A stretch of DNA of 64,000 nt, taken from positions 1,674,001 to 1,738,000 of the forward strand of contig JAKZZE010000006.1 in NCBI GenBank assembly GCA_024220505.1, read 5' to 3'. The DNA comes from Rhizopus arrhizus (taxonomy: Eukaryota > Mucoromycota > Mucoromycetes > Mucorales > Rhizopodaceae). The number at the start of each line of letters is the position of its first letter. Position 1 is the first letter of the stretch. A program made the position numbers and the translations under genes. A model generated the notes under the pieces. The model had not been told where the DNA came from, did not search any database, and saw only the letters and a list, made by a program, of their open reading frames with translations. Of the stretch, positions 39,869 through 51,128 are shown piece after piece.

Positions 39869-41041
39869 CTATCTATTTTTATAGAATTAAGAGAGAGAGA
39901 AAAAAAAAGATATAAGGGGTTTTGCATATTTTTATATATTTCCACCGCACCAACCCGAGAAAAGCTATTGTTTGAACGATAAGCACCAATAAGAAAAACA
40001 TTGATTATATCATACTACAACAATAGGTATAATAAGAGCTTATATATCATTCCGTTTTATTCATAGAGCATATAAAACATATTTCATTTTCTTCTTTCGT
40101 TTTGTATGAACATTAATGATGAGCATATTCTTACAACAACAAAAGAGAGAAAACGTCATTACTACATCGTGGTAATGCAATTTAAAATTCAGTCTCTTTT
40201 TAACTCTTTATGTTTTCGCATGAAAAAAAAATAAAAATAAGAATACTACTTGGGGCATACATTAATATAAACGTACCAAAGAAGACTCTATTCCTTCTTT
40301 CAAAAAGGAATATATTCTTTTTTTTTTTGAAATGAAAAAGAAAAAAAAAAAAAAAAGAAAAAAAGCATGCAATGTTAAGAATATTTACGTAGAATATTAG
40401 CTTTTGTAGCGTATTTTTGGAAATTAATGTGGCGTGATGTTAGAGATAGCAGATATTATCACAAATAATCGATTAAAGAATCATTGCTTATTAGCTGTCT
40501 ATGCAACATAACTGATTCTTCATTTTCATTTCAATGCCATGCGCTGTATAGGTGTTTTTGTTGCCTTGATAATCAGTCAGAAATACTTCAGTTTTTTCAA
40601 TAGGAATAGACGTACATACGTTGTAGATGAAAAGGAGAAAAGTCCTGTGTATAAGTTATACAAATAAATTATGAGTAGCTAAGATGATGAAGTATAAGTA
40701 CATGCAATCCAGGTAAGGATATAAAGAAGCGAGAACATAAATAGATTAATAGAAGCTATGAAAATTAAGAAAAAAATTGGTCTAGGAAACTACATATATA
40801 ATAAATAAATAACAATAGGTGTGCAGGCGTTTTGCTTTGTAAGTCCAAGATAAAAAGTAAATGCATTTCGAATATTTTAGACAAGTTTCTTCAGTTTAGA
40901 CGATTATAAAGCTTATGTTAGTAGTGTATTAGATGCAATTCCATGAAAATCTGATGAAATATAGACAAAAATGTAGGAAGACAACACATATATAAAACTC
41001 TGATGATTATCATTAGTAAACTGGATATTATTAGCATATTT
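39869..41041. other. intergenic region upstream of PKA gene
   Basis: About 1.2 kb, AT-rich, with a GA run at 39889-39908 and A/T homopolymers at 40319-40363. It includes the PKA promoter. No gene recognised. Confidence 0.5.
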
Positions 41042-41315
41042 AACAAATCTATCTCAACCTGAAAAATGATCATCTTTAGTATTTATCATTTCAAGGTCAT
41101 TTCTTTCTTTTTTTCTTACAATCAAGTCGAATGGGAAATATTTTTCCTTTGTTCAATTTCTGTCTGTAATAACTCATGTATAATCGCTTTTATAACATGC
41201 TGCGAAACTTTATTCAATTTTGCTGAGCTTCGTAGATTTCTAAAGAAAATGTACATCTTACTATATATTCACCATCATCATTCTTTCATACTTGCCCATT
41301 TCTTTCTTGTCTTGA
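41042..41315. repeat. dispersed repeat, copy 1
   Basis: This segment aligns base by base with 63724-64000 in the same orientation. Both share AACAAATCTATCT, GATCATCTTTAGTATTTATC, ATTTTTCCTTTGTT and TTTCATACTTGCCCAT at matching offsets. Overall similarity is roughly four bases in five by eye, with small indels. Neither copy has an intact frame. The minus strands share degraded peptide text such as MINTKDDHF, suggesting a decayed transposon gene. Confidence 0.85.
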
Positions 41316-43093
41316 GATACTCATCGCCTTGTTCTTTCAAGCATCTCTTTTATCTTTGCTGTTTTATTAATTACTATTGAAGCCTGTATTTCTGAGAGAA
41401 TCATTAAAAAAGATAACGTACAATGATCAATTTAAATAAGTCATGCTATTGATGTATGTATTGTATGGTGTTTTTAAATACAAATGAATGAGTTTTAGTA
41501 ATGTCAACATCATTTAATGAAGCTAACCAGCTATTTAGGAGCAAACAAAACGACAGTCTGCTTATAATTGAATATGTACATTCGTGTTTATTCGTTCAAA
41601 TTTATTACTATCTGTAAAATAACTTTTTATTCTCTTACTACCGAGTGATTTCAACCTTTGACGACGAGAGAAGGTGATACAGATTACATATGAAAAAAGA
41701 GGTGCATACATTATGCAAATATTACAGTAAAAAAAAAAATAAAGATGCAAGTTTATGCTGTTAAATTAATCCCTCAAGCGCTTTTAATACACCATGACAA
41801 ATGTATCAAACTGAGAAATATTTTTTAAAAAAAGTACATCAATTTGCTTATTTTGAGCTTTTGAACGAAAAATCAAGATACACTAAGTTAGTAATGAATA
41901 AGATTGGCAATATCCATGATAAACGGAAAATAGGTCTGTACTTCCTGAAACGTTACGTGAATGAAACAAGCCATAGCTAATATTATTTAAGAGCATCATC
42001 TGTTATAGAATATATACGTTGACTAATAATTTTATCTGAATTCGTCGGTGCTACAGAAAAGCTCCAATTAAGGTTTGTATAATGTAATTAAATATAGAAA
42101 GCGTGGATATAAACTTATTTCAACTTGTACTATCAGCGTGCTATTTCTCATACTTAAAATTATAATGTGCAAACAAGCATCTATGTTCATGTGCCTCCTT
42201 TTTGTGTCAAAGTACGATAGAAAAAGAGATCATTTGCTTGTATTACTGTGAAAATATCTAGGCTGTCCGATCATAGATAAGTGACACTCAATTGTGCGAC
42301 GTATATGGTTCCTGAAAAATAGTTAAATTTTAGTTTTGTTTTTTTGTATTTTTATTTTTGATTTCAAGAGATGAATTACCTCCTTTGGTGTTAAGCATAG
42401 GGTAGATCACAGACTGAACAGATAGCATTATTTGCTGACCCATGCATATATATATATATATATTACAATTAATGCATTATACATGTTACAGAAGAAGAAG
42501 AAAGTGATATTGCCACCCCCACTATTACTGAAAAAAGAAAAATACTACCTTAAAGAGTCATACAAACTTCTGTTCCCTGAACACTATAACGGAATTATTA
42601 TGTGACCTAAATCTTGGGAAACTAACAAAAGTAACTGAATTGATAGTATAACGTTATAGCACACAATTAACAAAGGAAGTAGAATTATGGCATTAATATT
42701 AAAGTAAATCGTCCATTGATACTTTCCTTTATTATTCTTCGTGCCATGTACAAATAGTAAGAAGATCATGAACAACGCGTCTTTTCCAAAAATTAAAAGA
42801 AAGAAAAAAACATTATGGAGTAATGGAAGATCATGTTACTCGAAATGCAGTAGGAAAATCAAATGTTCTAAACTAGTGAGCATTTACACGTAAAATACCT
42901 ACACTCCTGATCGCACACAATCAATTAAAATTTTACCAGATGTTCTTTGAGCAATACAGAAAACCCACGAACAAACCCTATTTTTGTATGCAAAACTTTC
43001 CTATTCTTTTGTTCATCTTGTACTACGTTTGTAGGCCATAAAAAAGCAAGAATGGTTGGAATTATTTCACTTTATTTCAAAGATAAATCCAAT
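41316..43093. other. intergenic region before phospholipase gene
   Basis: About 1.8 kb, AT-rich. It contains a short (TA)n run at about 42446-42463. No gene or RNA gene recognised. Confidence 0.5.
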
Positions 43094-44729
43094 ATGGTTT
43101 ACCTAAAATCTGTAACAATTCTTTTTACTGCTATCTTGGGACTGGTTTCCGCTGATGTTGCATCTATTTCTGAATGTCCAAAGCTCTCAGCAAGAACAAA
43201 TGCTGCAAAAGATGTCACAGATCTTCGTATTGACGATATCCAAATTATAGCTGCTTTAGGGGACAGGTAACAAACTAAGTATTAAAGAACGATATACAGC
43301 ATATGTTGATTCTTCATCTCTAGTATCATGGCCGGCTTTGGTATGATGGGTGTCAATAATGGAGAAGGAGGCACTGGTATCTTAAATTTCAGCTCTGTGC
43401 TAGAATTTCGTGGAAGCAGTTATGGTATAGGCGGGGATACTGATGCTGTTACTTTGGCCAATTTTGCCAAGCATTACAACCCAAAGGTTTACGGTGCATC
43501 AACTTTGTCACATCTTGCCTCTTTATGCTATGGACCTCTTTGTATTCCACCTTTGTCTATATGTAAGTTTCCTTAATCTACTTGTAGTAAAAGCAATTCT
43601 TACAGTATTGTTAGATCGACCTCTCAGAGACAATTTCAATGCAGCACAAAGTGGAGGAATGGCTATGAATCTTGATTATGAGCTGGATTATCTTATTCCT
43701 CGTAAAGCTTGACTATCCTTATTACCTTGTTTATTGATTTTTAATGTTACTAGGTATCAAAGCTCATTTTCTTTTGTCTGGAGGATATTCTACTGCATGG
43801 AAGATGATCACTATTCAAATAGGCAGTAAGATATAAGGAATAATAACCAAATTGTAATTCTAATTATAATGTCATTTCGAACAAGGTAACGATCAATGCG
43901 CATCTTGTAATCCACTTATCTCAAAATATGCAACACCTGAAGCTTATGGAAAATATGTTGAAGCTGCTATCCAGAGAATCCAAAAAGAAATCCCGAAGAC
44001 AGTAGTAAACTTGCGTAAGTTTAGTATTTCAAAATAGACAAATTTGTTTTGATACCTGTCAATGTAGTTGGCGCTTTTAAAGTTTCTGGTGTTTCCTCTT
44101 TAACAGAGAACGAAACAAAGTACTGTAAGCCTAATCTGATTTTGAACAACAAACTAGAATGTAGTTGCTTTGGTTCTTCAGACAAGTTGGCAAGTATGGA
44201 CTCTGTCTCTGATGGTAATCATTCTTTCATGTAATCCAGTAGAACGTAATACTTACCTTATAAAAATAGGATACAATAAGCAACTGCAGGCAATTGCTGC
44301 AAAATATCCTGGAAAGCCTGGAGGAACATTTGCTGTGATGTATAGCCCTGCTCCAATTGATATACTTTCTTTCCCTATTGACGCTCTTAGGTAATTGTTA
44401 ACTGAACTAAATACACAGTGGCCCTTAAACATATCTAATACTGCCTTCTTTGGTAGTAACCTCGACTGCTTCCATCCTAGCTTGAAAGGACATCAATGGA
44501 TAGCCAAGGTAATTTATTTTTTATCGGTTGAATTCAAAAACTCATCTGTTGCTTTGTAGACTTTCTGGAACCAATTATTTTTGGGAAAATCTTTGAAACC
44601 ATCTGTTATGAAGTTTGACTCTAATCTTAAGGTAGACAGTTATCTTTCGCAAATTGTTATTAACACTACCCCAAACAATAGATTCGTTGTCCTACTGAAG
44701 ATGACAGACTGCCAACTACTTCTACTTAG
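43094..44729 (+). CDS. secreted phospholipase B-like SGNH/GDSL hydrolase
   Basis: Lipid ester hydrolase of the SGNH/GDSL superfamily, resembling the phospholipase B1 group. About nine exons. The chosen start at 43094 gives a signal peptide, MVYLKSVTILFTAILGLVSA; an in-frame ATG at 43052 would add 14 residues. Block I GDSIMAGFG is built across the first intron (GGGGACAG|TATC). The central conserved part is EFRGSSYGIGGD, then NAAQSGGMAMNL (block III-like Asn), then LDYLIPR. Block V NLDCFHPSLKGH supplies the catalytic Asp and His. The final exon follows an intron after NLK and ends PTTST with the stop at 44727-44729. Secreted or surface localisation is inferred from the signal peptide. Confidence 0.85.
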
Positions 44730-45952
44730 CTTTATGGGCGTTAAGGCACACTTGGATGGATATATTAGCCAATTGAATTGGTATTACTATTTATTAATAA
44801 ATAAAAGTCCAATCTCATTTTTATTTTACCATATTTACCTCATTATGTGTTTATAACATAAAACCATTATAATATAAAGAAATACAAGGCAATATTAAAC
44901 AAAGTATGGTATCGAATCCTTTAAAGCTCCCTTGAGGAGAAACTGAAGTTTTAAAATATTTATATTAATGAGGGATTTATGGTGCCTTTGTCCATCAGAA
45001 ACTTGTCGCAGTCAGTCCAAGTTAAAATTGTATAAAGCTTTAAGGATGTAATGCTCACAAGATTTTGATTGGTTACATTGATCATATCTTCTATATGCCT
45101 AGTGTTGCTTTCTCATTCTGTACTATCCGTAAACGCTTACAAGTCTTCCTACAGTTGAGATACTGAAATTGGATAAAACCTTAAATTCACAAATAGGCAT
45201 TGATAAGAATTACATTTTGCAAAAAAATTAAATAAGTTTAAACTGCTCATAAAAAATCATTCATGCCTATGTTTTGTGAAAAAGAAAAAGAAATAAAATC
45301 TTACTTGAAGAATCTGTACAAGGATTAAAAACTGACATAATGCTGTCTGAAAGACAAGGTGGCATCACTTGACATATGATGCATTAAGTCATTGAGCTAT
45401 AGCTAATGAGACTGCTAAAAAGCGCTTTGTATTCTTTCAAATTTTACAAAATCTTTTAAAACAAAGAAGGCTAACGTATAGGAGAAGTAGTAAAAAAAAA
45501 AAAAAGGACAATAAAATGGTTACACTAGTTTTGTTTAAGCTAAGTTTCTGTATTACTTGCAAGGATTTATAAAGAAAATAAGACAAATAGAACTTTTGCA
45601 GCATAAAGCAAAAAGTAGGAGATTAAGCACTGCACAGTCTGGTGGCTTCTAGGTAACTTAAAACGTAAAAACACATATAAACCAACATGATAAAAAAATC
45701 CTTGTGACCCAATGATGTTTTACAAAGCACAGCTATGAGTAGAGGTGCTCTCGTGTTTCAATGCATTCGCGTTGATAGGGTTCACTTGAAGTGGATCTAC
45801 GCAAAAAAAAAAAAAAAAAAAAAACCCTGACATGTTTAAGCCAATCAAACAATAAAAAAAAAATAGAGCAAAATTTTTTTTATGTTTCAGGACCCGCTAA
45901 ACAAAAGTGAACTTCCTCTTTCTCTTTTCCCTTAAAACCCTCGTAAACACCA
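44730..45952. other. intergenic region upstream of uL13
   Basis: About 1.2 kb. It has several A-runs (about 45491-45504, 45803-45824) and the uL13 promoter at its right end. No gene recognised. Confidence 0.5.
45821..45941 (+). promoter_or_regulatory. paired AAAACCCT boxes upstream of uL13
   Basis: Two AAAACCCT octamers at 45821-45828 and 45934-45941 lie on the coding strand within 135 nt of the start codon, with a CCAAT element between them near 45840. AAACCCT (telo-box-like) motifs are common in ribosomal-protein promoters of plants and several fungi. The role here is inferred. Confidence 0.4.
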
Positions 45953-46871
45953 ATGAGCACTTTTGAAAAGGTACAACTTGTAATAAAAGAAGTGATATCA
46001 ATGGTTATAAACAAAGAAAAAAAAAGTTGTCAATTGGGAAAAAATTGCTTCAGTGAGATGCTGAAAAAAAAAAAAAAAATACAAGCCATTGAAAGATTTA
46101 AAAGAGATCATGAAGCTTGATGAACGCAAACAAAAAAAAAGTGTTTCCCTTCTTTTGATAACTATTGATAACTCACTTTACACTATTTCTATGCTTAAAG
46201 AAGAAAAAACTAACTGTTTTCTTTAACAAGGTTGTAGTTATTGACGGTAAAGGTCACCTTCTCGGTCGTCTTGCTTCCATCATTGCCAAGCAAGCCCTCA
46301 ACGGCCAAAAGGTAGTTGTTGTTCGTTGTGAAGAATTGAACGTCTCTGGTGAATTCTTCCGTAACAAGCGTAAGTGTTTATTTTTATTCCATCACACGAA
46401 ATTCATCCAAACACCCTAGTCAAGTACCACGCTTATCTCAACAAGCGTTGTCTTGTCAACCCTACCCGTGGCCCCTTCCACTTCCGTGCTCCCTCTCGTA
46501 TCTTGTACAAGGCCATCCGTGGCATGGTCCCTCACAAGACTGCTCGTGGTGCTGCTGCTTTGGATCGCATCAAGCTCTTTGAAGGTGTCCCTGCTCCTTA
46601 TGATCGTGTCAAGCGTATGGTTGTTCCCGATGCTCTTCGTGTCCTCCGTCTCAAGCCCGGTCGCAAGTACACCACCATCGGTCGTATCTCTCACGAAGTC
46701 GGCTGGAAGTACCAAGACATTGTTGCCAAGCTTGAAGAGAAGCGTAAGGCCAAGTCTGCTGCTTACTATCAACGCAAGGTCGCTCTTGCTGCCATCCAAA
46801 AGAAGGCTGTTGAATCCAAGGCCGACTCTGTCAAGGAAGTTAACTCTGCTATTGCTGCCTTGGGTTACTAA
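45953..46871 (+). CDS. RPL16: 60S ribosomal protein uL13 (L13a/L16)
   Basis: Structural protein of the large cytosolic ribosomal subunit, 202 residues. Three exons: 45953-45970 (only MSTFEK), 46231-46369 and 46420-46871. The 260-nt first intron is the longest seen in the window, a pattern common for fungal ribosomal protein genes. Motifs: [56 protein letters not shown] and [13 protein letters not shown]. The codon choice is sharply different from neighbours, with C-ending and CGT/AAG codons, as expected for a highly expressed gene. It converges on the nicotinamide riboside kinase gene, with 113 nt between stop codons. Confidence 0.97.
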
Positions 46872-46984
46872 ATAAAAGGACACTTTTTTTTTGAATAGCT
46901 TTTATTTATTGTTTTTTTTTTATTTTTCTAAAAAAAAATGCGGCTTTAAGAAAATGAATGTCCAATCACACTGATGAAACAGAT

Positions 46985-47842
46985 TTAGATCAAGTCTTTG
47001 TTTAATTGATCTACTACTTTGTACATCATTTGTTGGATGGAATTCTCATCTGTGTCAATCGTGTTTACTTGCTTCAGTGCATGATCACGTTCACGCAGCC
47101 GCACATACTCTGGCCAGACGATTTGATCAAAATAACCTGGCGGATCCACCCAATAACCATCGGCTGTATGGTATCCTTGTCTGGCCTCTCTTCTCGACTT
47201 GAGTGTTTTATAGGACGTTGTGAGTGATATCTTGCAGTCCAATGTGTCTAATACTCTATTATCCCAATACAGCATGAATCCATCTACAATTATGAATCGA
47301 CACTTTGTCAATCCCGAAAGTCTCTGTGCGAGCTCGGACACTGTCTCTTCATCCAAAGCATCTGAGCCGTCATGAGCATTGCTTTCCTCTTTGGAATGAA
47401 ATCCATAGGGCAAGATGCCCTTGCTTTTCTGTGTACGTTGGATTGTGTCTAAAAATCGATCAAAGTCGATGGCTTCAGGACAGTCCCAATTGGCCAGTTG
47501 AGTCTCTTTATCGATAGGAATGTCTTTATCAGGCTGTTCTAAGTTGTTTTTAAGGGTCTTTTTATTATTATTATTCATTTAATTTGCTTACATTGTAAAA
47601 GTCATCTTGATAAATGACAACGACATCCTTTAGTATTCTTTTCAGGATACGAGTGACAGTCTATGAAGGCCAAGATAAGTAAAGAATCATGATGAAAAAA
47701 CAAGGGCAAAACCTACGGTTTTTCCAGAACAAGAGGGACCTCTGTGTTTACAAAGTTAAAAGCTGTTTTTTTTTTTCTTTAGGATCTATCTTTTTTAAAA
47801 AAAGAAGCCTTACCCGATGCCAATCGTATATAGCTTTGTCAT
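46985..47842 (-). CDS. NRK1: nicotinamide riboside kinase
   Basis: Phosphorylates nicotinamide riboside to NMN in NAD salvage (P-loop kinase, uridine-kinase-like). Four exons. The start at 47842 gives MTKLYTIGI; the P-loop GPSCSGKT is assembled over the first intron. Then TVTRILKRILKDV, YQDDFYN (substrate-binding Asp pair) and, after a further intron, PDKDIPIDKETQLANWDCPEAID. Later motifs are IIVDGFMLYW, the LID-like SRREAR, and PPGYFDQIVWPEYV. An apparent ATG at 47578 (MNNNNKK) lies inside the third intron and is not the start. Length and motif order match eukaryotic NRK. Confidence 0.9.
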
Positions 47843-48226
47843 GGAAAAAAAGGAAAAAAGAGAAGCCATGACAACCAGATCATGTCATCTTTATATTACA
47901 GTGACTGCTACACTTTTTCTAATCTTCACTCAGATACCAATTGGCTCCCCTCCTTTTTTTTTTGCTGAATGATCACCCAGCTTTAGACAAACTTCCCGTA
48001 GCAAAGATGAATACACTGATTTCCTCACCTGATCTTCATCACTGACACTCTAAAACATCATACAGAAAATGACAACATGACTTGTATTTTATGGACACAT
48101 AATAAATAGGCCAAAAAAAAAAAGGATCATGTAAATTGTGTTTTTTTTTGTGTGTGCGGGGGGGGGTATATGACACACTCGATTTGTATTTTTTCCTTTA
48201 AAAGAAAAAAATACCAAAACCAGTTT
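47843..48226. other. intergenic region between NRK1 and MFS genes
   Basis: About 380 nt with T and G homopolymers (G run at about 48159-48166). It contains the NRK1 promoter and the MFS gene 3' end. No gene seen. Confidence 0.5.
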
Positions 48227-50015
48227 TTATTTAAAAAGAAATCGAAAGAATAAGATCCAACTAATGATAACCAAAGCAACATAAATGCCAGCATACACAT
48301 AATTTGCTTTTAGTTTTTCATTCATCATTTCTTCTTCTTGCTTGTTACTATCCATCTTACCAGAAGCTGGTGCATCCAGCAGATTGTGATAGATGGTGTG
48401 ATTCAAGATGGCCAAGGTCACACCCGACAAGATAGCAGCGATTACGGTAAGGATAAAGAAGGAGATGACGTGATCATATCCCTTGTTTTTATCCAGGTCC
48501 TGAAGAAGGCCAGTGAAGATATCAAAGAGAGAGGCACCAATGTTTGTCCCTGATTTGACGAGACCCATCCCGGTGCCGACCAAAGAAAGTGGCAGGATGA
48601 TGGGAACAGAAGAGACGAGGGCCACGGGGCCCAAGGCTAGACTGATACTGAAACTGATCATGCCAAGGATAGGGTGAAGTGGAGTGTACTGTAAGAGGAT
48701 GAGGGCGAACAAGAAGGCCAGGCCACTTGCGATCACTAGATGATTATTTCTTTAGAAACCGTCAACAGACATCATCACTTACTCATCCACGTTCGCTTTC
48801 CATAACGATCTGTCATGACACCCAAGATAGGCATCAAAAAGATTGGCAAGACCTGTGCCACACTGGCGATACCAGCAGCCAACTGGTCTGGATAGCCAAA
48901 CCGAAACTTGACATATTCACTATTGATGTGAAGAAAGCAACCCCATCCACCACCCAGTAAGAATTCCATGGAAGCAATCAACCAGAACGAGTGTGGGAGA
49001 TGCATCAATTTGGACCAACTGAATGATTTCTTGGAACGGAGGAGATCTTGCTGTACTCTACAATCCTGGGTGGGTAAGATTCTTTTTAATAAAATGATAT
49101 AAATCAAATTAATAAAGAGTGAAAAGAGACAAAGGAAAGCAGAAAACTAGAAAGAGAAAGGGGGCAAGCGTCAGTACAGATTTTTCTAGACAAACCTATT
49201 TACCCAAAAGCCGTAACCATACCAACCAAATCGATTGGCGATAGGCACGACCGTGGCCTGTGCCAAGAAGGAAGACTAGGGAGATCAGATGAGTATCGAG
49301 CACGGATTGGATCAGAACGCTTACCAGTCTGCTGATGGTCATCATCAGAGCAATCACAGCCGCCAGACTCCGACCTTTGAACCACTGACTCAAGATGGTT
49401 TCTTGAACGATGACCACCGTGCCACTGCCGATACCGTACAAGACGCGTCCGATGATCATCATCGACAGGTTGGCAGAAGACGTCGAGAGGGCCACGAGGA
49501 TGTTGCCGAGTGCGATCAAGATGGTGGTGACGATAGAACCTGGAATGGTACCAAAGATATCGATAAAGATACCACCCAGCAAGGGCAAGACGGTATTCAC
49601 GATGGACACACTGGATTGTATCGCACCATATTGTGAATTGGAAATGTCAAATTCCTAAGCTCTACAGATGAGTATGTACTAAAGAGAAAGGGGGGGGGCC
49701 AATTTATACTTTTTTGATAATCGATTTCATGGCTCCTAAAGTATGAGCAGCAAAATGACTACCGACTTTAGAAAAGGGTTTAGTAGGCGTGGGGATGTGA
49801 ATTGTTCATGCAAGACCTGCTAAAAACATGGCACATAACAATGCAACGAGTTTATATTTCCAAGGTTGATCTGATAATCCACACTCATTCTCTTTTTGTA
49901 AGACGATGGGTTCACTAGGATCCTGTTGGCTGCTACCACTATTACTGCAGCAACCTTGTTCTGAACAACAAGTATCGTTTTGTTTGGTTAACAAAGGTGT
50001 CTTTTCACCTGTCAT
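48227..50015 (-). CDS. major facilitator superfamily transporter (MFSD1-like)
   Basis: Multi-pass membrane transporter. About six or seven exons. The start at 50015 gives MTGEKTPLLTKQNDTCCSEQGCC, a cytosolic head with a dileucine-like PLL and clustered Cys. Two halves of hydrophobic helices follow. The first includes FGTIPGSIVTTILIALGN, GRVLYGIGSG and SQWFKGRSLA (loop 4-5 region). The second includes PILGVMTDRYGKR (MFS signature loop) and VGTGMGLVKSGTNIG. The C-terminus ends in a lysine after a last helix (IISWILFFRFLFK). The SQWFKG and YGKR motifs and overall order resemble lysosomal MFSD1. The substrate is unknown. Confidence 0.82.
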
Positions 50016-50296
50016 GTTGAATAATAAAAAAAAAAAAAATAAAAAGAAAAAAAAAAAAAAAGGTTTTAATTTATAAACATGAATAAAAAATGCCTCCGTC
50101 ATTTGTGAGTGGTGTGGATCTGATAATAAAAATCGTCCCCCCCCCCTCGTTTCTGAAGAGAATCAGATAATTTGATCTCACGTGAAACAAAGAAAGAGAG
50201 ATGGACTCGAACGCGGTGTTGTAAAGTAGTTGAGTTTGAATAAAATATTGGGGAGAGAAGAGACCCTGTGGTTCATTTTATTTCTTGTGAATAGAA
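50016..50296. promoter_or_regulatory. shared divergent promoter region, MFS and HACD genes
   Basis: 281 nt between the two start codons, with A-runs (50029-50061) and a C-run (50137-50146). An ATG at about 50092 (MPPSFVSGVD) opens only a short frame. Individual control sites cannot be named. Confidence 0.45.
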
Positions 50297-51123
50297 ATGG
50301 CGAAAAGTAAAGTAAAGAATGGATAATAAAAGCAGCTTATAACCATTGTTTAGTCACTCCTGTAGAAGAAAGACCACGACCACCAGGACCAAAGAACTTT
50401 ACTGAATGGTATCTTTTATCCTACAACCAAGTTTCATTCCTTGGTTGGTTTTGGATCTTGTATTTAACCATTTCCAAATTGTATGAGACCCAGGGTGATT
50501 ATCGACTTGTCTTTGACCTCGTTTGGCCTTCTCTTCAATATGTTCAAACAGCTGCCGTGTTTGAAGTAAGAAAAAAGAAAAAAAAAAAAATAAGCAGTGA
50601 TTGATTTGTTTCTTAGGTACTTCACAGCCTGTTTGGTTTCGTACGTGCACCGATCCTGACGACTGTGATGCAAGTCGCCTCACGTTTATTTTTGGTGTGG
50701 GCAGTGAACTCTGTCGTGCCAGAGATTCACAGCCACTGGTCCTTTTCAACCATGGTCACTGCCTGGTCTATTGCGGAATGTACACGTTATGTGTTTTACA
50801 TTTTCCATCTTTCTGGAGGTGGTGTTCCTTCTGTGATCTCGTGGGCAAGATATAATTTCTTTTTGATTTTGTATCCTTTAGGTGTCTTTTCTGAAATGAT
50901 GATGGTCTATCAAGCTTTGCCTTATGCCAAGGCCATTCATCCTTTATATTATTATGGACTGATTGCTGTAGCTCTTGTTTATATTCCAGGTAAGGGAAGA
51001 GAGAGAAAAAAAAAGATGGTTTATTGAATATGTCAACAAATAGGCTTTCCAGTGTTATTTTCACACATGCTAGTTCAACGTAAAAAGTATGCTAGAGGTG
51101 ATTTAAATAAGAAGAAGCAGTAA
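50297..51123 (+). CDS. PHS1: very-long-chain (3R)-3-hydroxyacyl-CoA dehydratase
   Basis: ER membrane enzyme (PHS1/HACD/PTPLA family) for the third step of very-long-chain fatty acid elongation. Four exons. The first coding exon is only 10 nt (50297-50306, MAK plus one base), followed by an intron to 50353. The protein begins MAKITPVEERPRPPGPK, then YLLSYNQVSFLGW. Family blocks are LEVLHS-type (VFEVLHSLFGFVRAP), WSIAECTRY and RYNFFLILYPLGVFSE. The active-site Tyr and Glu are in LYPLGVFSE, seven residues apart as in yeast Phs1. The C-terminus KKYARGDLNKKKQ is a dilysine-type ER retention signal. It converges on DMC1 with 5 nt between stop codons. Confidence 0.94.
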
Positions 51124-51128
51124 TAAAG

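Noticed and set aside
46416..46883. 155-codon ORF antisense to uL13
   Set aside because: Strong C-ending codon bias in uL13 removes stops from the other strand. The sense frame is a certain ribosomal protein.
47522..47578. ATG at 47578 as start of nicotinamide riboside kinase
   Set aside because: It lies inside an intron between DDFYN and PDKDIP. The P-loop is encoded upstream, with the start at 47842.
50195..50230. tRNA B-box-like sequence on the minus strand
   Set aside because: The surrounding bases do not fold into acceptor and anticodon stems, and no A-box lies at the right distance.
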